From positions 1 to 42,189 of the forward strand of contig DXFI01000122.1 of assembly GCA_019114565.1 (NCBI GenBank): DNA of 42,189 nt, given 5' to 3'. Positions 36,163 to 42,189 of this stretch are shown in pieces. The translations under genes and the position numbers were made by a program. This DNA is from Candidatus Desulfovibrio intestinigallinarum (GTDB lineage: Bacteria > Desulfobacterota > Desulfovibrionia > Desulfovibrionales > Desulfovibrionaceae). Position 1 is the first letter of the stretch. Every line of letters starts with the position of its first letter. The notes below the pieces were generated by a model. The model was given only the letters and a program-made list of their open reading frames with translations, had not been told where the DNA came from and searched no databases.

Positions 36163-36247
36163 GCCGAGGTGGTGGAACTGGTAGACACGCTATCTTGAGG
36201 GGGTAGTGGCAATAGCTGTGCGGGTTCGAGTCCCGCCCTCGGCACCA
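36163..36247 (+). tRNA. tRNA-Leu (GAG), identical to copies 1 and 2
   Basis: 85 nt identical sequence. Confidence 0.95.
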
Positions 36248-36261
36248 GTTCTGCAAGACAA

Positions 36262-36290
36262 GGGTTGTGGCATTTGCCGCAACCCTTTTT
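36262..36290 (+). terminator. rho-independent terminator after tRNA-Leu copy 3
   Basis: GGGTTGTGGCATTTGCCGCAACCCTTTTT. Confidence 0.8.
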
Positions 36291-36542
36291 CTTTTATTCC
36301 CAGACTGGCAGCCCGTCCTGCCTCCCGGTTCCCGGCTTTTGCGGACCTGCCTCGTCCCCCTTGCCATCCGAGGCGCTCCTCCGCTCAACCGCACAGAATC
36401 TGCACTCCCCGCAACCTGCCGTTCCGGTGAACATGCATCCAAAGCCTGTTGCTCCGATACATTTTTTGCAACTGTGCGCCGGATCACAGCCTGCCCATGC
36501 CATATGGATAATACTGAAAAATATAACGCTATGGAGGTTCCT

Positions 36543-36953
36543 ATGAAGTGGTTTGTTCACATCTGCCTGGCACTGGCACTGCTGACTGTGGGTGCAAACG
36601 CCGCCCATGCGGAAACCTATCAGCTTTCCACCCATATTCTTGACATTACCCGGGGCAAACCGGCTCCGGGCGTGGACATTGTCCTTTTCAAGATGGATCA
36701 GGGCAAGGATACATGGAGCAAAGTGGCCGATGGCCGAACCGATAAAAATGGCCGCGTAGCGAACTTTCTGCCCGGAAAGAACAATGCGGGAATCTACAAG
36801 CTGCGCTTCGAAATTGCTCCTTACTTCAAGGCCCACAATGAGCCTTCACTTTATCCCTTTATGGAAATCGTCTTCGCCATCGAGGGCACAGGCCATTATC
36901 ACATCCCCCTTACGATGACGGCCAACGGCTACTCCACCTATCGCGGCAACTAG
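36543..36953 (+). CDS. exported 5-hydroxyisourate hydrolase/transthyretin-like protein
   Basis: signal peptide; LSTHILD, GRTDKNGRV, HYHIPL and C-terminal YRGN (YRGS-like). Confidence 0.82.
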   Translation: MKWFVHICLALALLTVGANAAHAETYQLSTHILDITRGKPAPGVDIVLFKMDQGKDTWSKVADGRTDKNGRVANFLPGKNNAGIYKLRFEIAPYFKAHNEPSLYPFMEIVFAIEGTGHYHIPLTMTANGYSTYRGN

Positions 36954-36986
36954 AGCGTTTCACCTTTTTCAAAGCTAAAACGCTCC
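36951..36986 (+). repeat. family 1 mini-element, copy 6
   Basis: TAGAGCGTTTCACCTTTTTCAAAGCTAAAACGCTCC, starts at the HIUase-like stop codon. Confidence 0.7.
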
Positions 36987-36990
36987 GGCC

Positions 36991-37019
36991 TTGACATCTC
37001 ATGTCCCAGAATCTAACAT
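36991..37019 (+). promoter_or_regulatory. sigma70-like promoter with long leader upstream of the DegT gene
   Basis: TTGACA-17-TAACAT. Confidence 0.5.
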
Positions 37020-37365
37020 TTTATGTTTGATTTTACACAACCAGCTGTCCCGCCACGAAAAACAGTCGCAGGCTGCACCCCTTCCGCTGTCAGGCGGGAA
37101 AGACCGACTTGCCGGACTTTCCCGTACGCGCTATACACAGGCATCTCCAGAGCCCGGCACTCACTCCCGGAGCCACGGCTTCATGATAAAACATCCGCTC
37201 CCGGAGCGATTCCCGGCAACCATGCGCGTAAGGGCGAGAAGAGCAAGAAATGCGCATTGCGACAGCGAAACGACGCACTGTTCCGAGTCCTGGAGACGGC
37301 GCGATTTTTGAAACAGACGTTTCAAAAGCATCATGTTCACCTGTTTAACCCCTGCTGGAAGCTCT

Positions 37366-38466
37366 ATGAACATAACGCCGGTGACCCGTGCGACGCTGCC
37401 CCCGCTGGAAAGCTATCTGGAAAAGATCAGAGAAATCTTTTCCTGCCGCTATCTGACCAATAACGGCAAGAATGTCCGGGAACTGGAACAGTCGCTGACA
37501 GAATTTCTGGAGGTTCCGCAGCTGGCGCTCTGTACCAACGGAACGCTGGCCCTGCAGCTGGCCATCCGTATGCTCGGGCTCAACGGCAAGCCCGTCATCA
37601 CCACGCCCTTTTCCTATGTGGCCACCGTGTCCGCCCTGCTCTGGGAAGGCTGCGAACCAATCTTTGCCGATATTGATCCCCGCACGCTCTGCATTTCTCC
37701 CGAAGCCGTGGAGGCCTGCCTTGCCGAGCGCCCCGACGCCGCGGGCGTTCTGCCGGTGCATGTCTACGGCAATGCCTGCGACGTGACCGCTCTGGAGGAC
37801 ATCTGCCGCCGTCACGGCGTCGCCCTGCTGTATGACGCGGCCCACGCCTTCGGCTGCCGCATGCAGGGGCGCGGGCTGCTCGCCTGGGGCGATGCCGCGG
37901 CCGGAAGTTTTCATGCCACCAAGCTTTTCCATACCGTAGAAGGCGGCTGCGTGGCCTGCCACACGGAAGAAGCCGGAAAGCGCCTTGCGCTGCTGCGGGC
38001 TTTCGGCCATATCGGCGACGACTTCATCACCCTGGGCATCAACGCCAAGATGTCCGAAGTCCATGCCGCCATGGGCCTGTGCATGCTGCCGCTGCTGCCG
38101 GAGCTGATCCGCCGCCGCACCGAACTCTGCGCCGCCTATGACTCACTGCTGGACATGCCGCGCACCGGTCTTGCCAAACCTGTGCTGGCCGCCGGTCTGG
38201 AGTGGAATTACGCCTACTATCCCGTCATCTTCCCCGATCATGACGTGATGATGCGCTGTCTCGCCGCTCTCGGCAAGGAGCAGATCCACCCCCGCCGCTA
38301 CTTCTATCCCAGCCTGAACACTCTGCCCTATGTCCGCCATGTCCCCTGCCCTGTCAGTGAGGACATTGTGCAGCGTATCGCCTGCCTGCCGCTCTGGCCG
38401 GACATGGGCATGGACACGCTGGAACGGGTGGCCGCCATTCTGACAGCAACCCTCGGCAGAGCCTGA
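37366..38466 (+). CDS. DegT/DnrJ/EryC1/StrS family aminotransferase
   Basis: CTNGTLALQLAIRML, DAAHAFGCR, SFHATKLFHTVEGGCV (PLP lysine). Confidence 0.9.
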   Translation: MNITPVTRATLPPLESYLEKIREIFSCRYLTNNGKNVRELEQSLTEFLEVPQLALCTNGTLALQLAIRMLGLNGKPVITTPFSYVATVSALLWEGCEPIFADIDPRTLCISPEAVEACLAERPDAAGVLPVHVYGNACDVTALEDICRRHGVALLYDAAHAFGCRMQGRGLLAWGDAAAGSFHATKLFHTVEGGCVACHTEEAGKRLALLRAFGHIGDDFITLGINAKMSEVHAAMGLCMLPLLPELIRRRTELCAAYDSLLDMPRTGLAKPVLAAGLEWNYAYYPVIFPDHDVMMRCLAALGKEQIHPRRYFYPSLNTLPYVRHVPCPVSEDIVQRIACLPLWPDMGMDTLERVAAILTATLGRA

Positions 38467-38489
38467 CATTGGGGGCGACGCAGCCCCGA

Positions 38490-38635
38490 TAGATCTTTTC
38501 CAGCTTGAAACGCTTCGCCTTCCAAAACATACGGCCTGTCGTTTCGCGGAAAAAAGCTGTTTTTCTGCTCAATTCGGGCCGGACGGCGCTGTGCCGAGGC
38601 CTCGCGCTTTACCTTTTCAAAGGTAAAACGCTCTA
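38490..38635 (-). repeat. family 1 element, copy 7
   Basis: inverted; TAGATCTTTTCCAGCTTGAAACG...AAAACGCTCTA, TA at both ends. Confidence 0.82.
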
Positions 38636-38641
38636 AGCCTT

Positions 38642-39163
38642 TCACGACGTTTCGCCGTCATCCTTTATCCTTTCCTTGTCGAAATCCCGCCTGCCTCGCT
38701 TCCGGGCGTCCTCTTCGCTGACTTCGTCCTGCCAGCCGTTCCGGGTATCGGGGATGCAGTCAAAACGCGCCGCATAGGGTTTGATATCCAGCAGCGGCGT
38801 CCCGTCCAGAATATCCACCCCGCTGATGCGCAGTATATTACCTTCACGTCCCAGCAGGCGGACAATGCTCATGCCCAGCGGATTGGGACGGCAGGACGCG
38901 CGCGTGGCAAAAAGACCGCGCTCCACATCCTGAAGAAAGGGTTTGACCAGCAGCGACGCCGCCGGCGCCTGATGCAGATAATATAAAAGGTAAATGTGAG
39001 AGTACCCCTCGATATCCTGCAAACCGGCGGCATACTCGGGAAAGACTTCCACCGTTCCTTCACAGTCGGCGGCATAGCAGGGCTGTATGGGCGTTTTTGC
39101 GGCTTCCCTGTGCCGGGAATGCACAATGCCTATGGGTCTGAAGACAACTTCCGAAGCTCTCAT
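38642..39163 (-). CDS. trmO: TrmO-like tRNA (N6-threonylcarbamoyladenosine37-N6)-methyltransferase (YaeB/UPF0066)
   Basis: PIGIVHS, SHIYLLYYLH, SCRPNPLGMSIVRLL, DILDGTPLLDIKPY; start at MRASEVVF. Confidence 0.88.
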   Translation of the reverse strand: MRASEVVFRPIGIVHSRHREAAKTPIQPCYAADCEGTVEVFPEYAAGLQDIEGYSHIYLLYYLHQAPAASLLVKPFLQDVERGLFATRASCRPNPLGMSIVRLLGREGNILRISGVDILDGTPLLDIKPYAARFDCIPDTRNGWQDEVSEEDARKRGRRDFDKERIKDDGETS

Positions 39164-39314
39164 CCACCTTCCTCCCCGTACACAGCCGACGGCTCCCGCC
39201 GAAAACCCTTTCCGGCATTCCGCCGCAAGGGTTTTCGCTGGAAAATGCCGCCGGACTGGTATACGTTTCTTCCACCCCTCCAGTAAGGGGGCTTTTTTCT
39301 TGCACACGTGCGGA

Positions 39315-39463
39315 TAGAGCGTTTCAACTTTGAAAAAGGTGAAACGCGGAGGCGGCGGTACGGCGCCGCCCGGCCCAAAGAGAGTGGAAAAACCGCGTTT
39401 TTTCCGCGAAACGACAGGCCGTATGGTTTGAAATGCAAAGCATTTCAAACTGAAAATGCTCTA
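39315..39463 (+). repeat. family 1 element, copy 8 (reference full-length copy)
   Basis: TAGAGCGTTTCAACTTTGAAAAAGGTGAAACGC...TTTGAAATGCAAAGCATTTCAAACTGAAAATGCTCTA. Confidence 0.9.
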
Positions 39464-39471
39464 GTTCCAGT

Positions 39472-40044
39472 ATGCCCGATTCCTCCGAAGATAGCGACCC
39501 GAAACTTGCGGCCGGTCTTGCCGCTCTCGCCCGCGCCTGCGAAGAGGCGCGCTTTGACGTGCGGCAGCTCCGCGAAGCGCCGTATCTGCGTCTGTCCGCT
39601 GTTTTTCATCAGCGCAGCGAAGGCTATGCGCTGCTCAGAAAGGCAACGCTCTGGGCCGCGGAAACCCATGAATATCTTTACGTCTATACGCCTCCCGATC
39701 TTGACCTTCCCCTCTGGCGCACCATCCGGAACGACGTTCTGACCCGCGGGCTCGCCTGTGTGCGGCCGCATGACGAACACATGCTGTCCTGCATCAGCGC
39801 CGTGATTCTCTGCCGCAGCTGGCATGCGGATGCCGCAACCGCCCTGCGCAGAGAATGCTTCTCCAAAAGTTTTCTCTGGGGCCTGCGCGGCTGGACGCGC
39901 CTGCGGACGCTGGCAATCCGCCTGCCCGCCTCCGAAGGCTGCCCGGCTGCCCGCATTTGCAATACCTCCGCCGAAAAGACGCTGCTCCCGCTCATCGGGA
40001 ACGCGCTTTCCTCCCTGTTCACCCTGCAGGAGACTGACTCATGA
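39472..40044 (+). CDS. hypothetical protein coupled to cstA
   Basis: 190-aa ORF overlapping cstA start. Confidence 0.6.
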   Translation: MPDSSEDSDPKLAAGLAALARACEEARFDVRQLREAPYLRLSAVFHQRSEGYALLRKATLWAAETHEYLYVYTPPDLDLPLWRTIRNDVLTRGLACVRPHDEHMLSCISAVILCRSWHADAATALRRECFSKSFLWGLRGWTRLRTLAIRLPASEGCPAARICNTSAEKTLLPLIGNALSSLFTLQETDS

Positions 40045-41729
40045 ACTCGCTTTATCTGCTTCTCGGCGGCCTTGCCGCGCTGGCGCTGGGCTATTTTGTC
40101 TATGGCGCATGGCTGGAAAAGGTCTGGGGCCTTGATCCCCGCCGTCCCACCCCGGCGCATGAATTCCGGGACGGCATCGACTATCTGCCATCCCGCGCTC
40201 CTGTGGTGCTGGGGCATCACTTTTCCTCCATTGCCGGAGCCGGTCCCATCAACGGCCCCATTCAGGCGGCAATTTTCGGCTGGCTGCCCTGCTTCCTCTG
40301 GATTGTGATTGGCGGCATCTTCTTCGGCGGCGTCCATGACTTCGGCGCGCTCTTTGCCTCGCTCCGCAACAAGGGGCGCTCCATCGGTGAAGTCATCGCG
40401 GGCAGCATCGGGCAGCGCGCAAAGCGTCTGTTCATCATTTTTTCCTTCCTGACGCTGGTGCTTGTGGTCGGGGCCTTTGCCTCCATTGTGGCCGGGACCT
40501 TCAACGGCTTTACCCGGGATGCCGCGGGCGTCCTCGTTCATAACGACATCAACGGTTCGACCGCGACCATTTCCCTGCTCTTCATGCTGCTGGCCGTCAT
40601 TTTCGGTCTGCTGGTCTATCGCCTGGAAATGCCGCTGGGACGGGCAACCCTGATCGGCATTGCCGGTATTGTGGCCAGCATCGCGCTCGGCCTGCGCTTT
40701 CCCGTGCATATCGGCTATGACGGCTGGATGCTGCTGCTCGGCGTCTATATTTTCCTTGCCTCGGTGGCTCCGGTCTGGATTCTGCTCCAGCCGCGCGACT
40801 ATCTGAGTTCCTTCCTGCTCTATGCCATGATGCTGGCGGCCGTCGTGGGCATTGTCGCCGCCCGGCCCGTCATCGATCTGCCCGCCTTCACAAGTTTCGA
40901 AGTCAACGGGCAGTATCTCTTTCCGGCCCTCTTCGTCACCATCGCCTGCGGGGCCATTTCCGGCTTTCACTCGCTGGTGGCCTCCGGCACCACATCCAAG
41001 CAGCTGAACAGCGAACGCGATGCACGTCTTGTCGGCTTCGGTTCCATGCTCATCGAAAGCGCGCTGGGCATCGCCGCTCTGATTGCCGTGGGCTACATCT
41101 TTACCCGCAACGGCAATGCCTTCACCTCCCAGACGCCCACGCAGGTGCTGGCCGACGGCCTTTCGCAGATGCTGGCCTGCGTCGGTCTGGACAGCGCCGA
41201 GGCGCGCCGCACCACCTACGGGCTCGTCATTCTTGCCGTCTCCACCTTCTGTCTGACCTCGCTGGATACGGCAACCCGGCTGGGACGCTACATGTTTCAG
41301 GAACTCTGGCTCGCGCCGGGAGAAAATGCCGCCGATGTGCGCGGCTGGCGCGCCGTGCTGGTCAATAAATACGTGGCCACCGTCGTCACCGTCATTCTGG
41401 GCATGAGCCTCGGCTTTGGCGGCTATGCCAAAATCTGGCCCCTGTTCGGCGCGGCCAATCAGCTTCTGGCAGCTCTGGCGCTGCTGGCCGTGGCCTGCTG
41501 GCTGCAAAACCTCGCTCACCGCAACGCCATGTTCCTTGTGCCCATGTATTTCATGCTGGCCGTCACTCTGACCTCGCTGGTCCTGACCGTCAAAGCCCAG
41601 GGCAGCGCCCTGCTGGCCGGTACCGGCGGCCTCGTCGCCGCCATGCAGGTTGCCATAGCCCTGCTCCTGCTGGCGCTCTCGCTGGTGCTGGTCGTGGAAG
41701 GCCGCCGGGCCCTGCGACGCCGCGCCTGA
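40041..41729 (+). CDS. cstA: CstA family peptide/pyruvate transporter
   Basis: VVLGHHFSSIAGAGPINGPIQA, GVHDFGALFASLRNKGRSIGEV. Confidence 0.93.
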   Translation: MNSLYLLLGGLAALALGYFVYGAWLEKVWGLDPRRPTPAHEFRDGIDYLPSRAPVVLGHHFSSIAGAGPINGPIQAAIFGWLPCFLWIVIGGIFFGGVHDFGALFASLRNKGRSIGEVIAGSIGQRAKRLFIIFSFLTLVLVVGAFASIVAGTFNGFTRDAAGVLVHNDINGSTATISLLFMLLAVIFGLLVYRLEMPLGRATLIGIAGIVASIALGLRFPVHIGYDGWMLLLGVYIFLASVAPVWILLQPRDYLSSFLLYAMMLAAVVGIVAARPVIDLPAFTSFEVNGQYLFPALFVTIACGAISGFHSLVASGTTSKQLNSERDARLVGFGSMLIESALGIAALIAVGYIFTRNGNAFTSQTPTQVLADGLSQMLACVGLDSAEARRTTYGLVILAVSTFCLTSLDTATRLGRYMFQELWLAPGENAADVRGWRAVLVNKYVATVVTVILGMSLGFGGYAKIWPLFGAANQLLAALALLAVACWLQNLAHRNAMFLVPMYFMLAVTLTSLVLTVKAQGSALLAGTGGLVAAMQVAIALLLLALSLVLVVEGRRALRRRA

Positions 41730-41740
41730 TACGTTTTGTC

Positions 41741-41823
41741 TTGAGGGGGAAGGAACCCCTTTTGCTCGCGGCAAAAAGGGGTTCCTTCCCCCTCAAACTC
41801 CCCCATCCTCCCCAAAACCCGCA
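41741..41823 (+). repeat. family 2 element, copy D (core deleted); near-perfect hairpin downstream of cstA
   Basis: TTGAGGGGGAAGGAACCCCTTTTGC / GCAAAAAGGGGTTCCTTCCCCCTCAA. Confidence 0.88.
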
Positions 41824-41951
41824 TATAATATACTGACAGGTCAAGATGGTATCTCCATAACAATGAACTGTAAGTTTGTAGTAGCCACATGAAAAACAAG
41901 AAAAATCCCCCTTTTGCCATCGGCAGAAGGGGGATTTTCAGGTGCTTTTCC

Positions 41952-42099
41952 TGGAACATTTTCAGTCTGAAATGCTTTGTATTTCAAACCATACAGCCTG
42001 TCGTTTCGCGGAAAAACGCGGTTTTTTCACTCACTTTGGGCCGGGCGGCGCTGTGCTGCCGCCTCGCGTTTTACCCTTTTTCAAAGTTGAAACGCTCTA
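41952..42099 (-). repeat. family 1 element, copy 9
   Basis: inverted; CATTTTCAGTCTGAAATG...AAAGTTGAAACGCTCTA. Confidence 0.85.
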
Positions 42100-42166
42100 T
42101 TCCCGGGGGACGGCTGCCTCAGGGAAAACGACTGTTTTCCTGTTGCCGTTTATCCTCCCAATAAAA

Positions 42167-42189
42167 GCGCGTTGGGGGAAGGATGGGGG
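42167..42189. repeat. likely start of another family 2 copy, cut by the window edge
   Basis: GCGCGTTGGGGGAAGGATGGGGG resembles the tail of copies B/C/D. Confidence 0.4.

Noticed and set aside
39164-39448. N-terminal extension of the TrmO ORF
   Set aside because: Encoded by repeat copy 8 and intergenic DNA; family start is MRASEVVF at 39163
39684-41774. 696-aa minus-strand ORF
   Set aside because: Antisense shadow of cstA and its upstream gene
30346-42099. CRISPR array
   Set aside because: Repeats are about 100-150 bp, dispersed, in both orientations, with no regular spacers or cas genes

Overview
The window has two contrasting halves. (A) About 1-23,600 is an almost wholly minus-strand conjugation module. 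It contains IncP-like traK, traL, traM and trbB, trbC, trbD, trbE, trbJ, plus an IncI-like (R64-type) type IV pilus set pilL-N-O-P-Q-R-S-M-V-T that lies between trbD and trbE. A phage/plasmid-type replication-like gene sits at the distal end, and a promoter/terminator pair antisense to its leader looks like a countertranscript-RNA attenuation switch. No relaxase, coupling protein, integrase or prepilin peptidase is visible here. (B) About 23,600-42,189 looks like chromosomal backbone: DUF456, phenylacetate-CoA ligase, DUF1786, Tat/Fe-S aldo-keto reductase plus NapH-like ferredoxin, radical SAM, HIUase-like, DegT aminotransferase, TrmO and CstA. It has three identical tRNA-Leu(GAG) genes, a tandem duplication of a secreted HAF-like/beta-propeller-like gene plus tRNA, and two dense families of intergenic palindromic repeats that I did not find in half A. 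Family 1 is a ~147-bp MITE-like element with TA-flanked ends; family 2 is a GC-rich hairpin element with an apparent compensatory base-pair change. Gene content suggests a Desulfovibrionaceae-like host (inference only). All calls come from reading the sequence and supplied ORFs; no searches were run.
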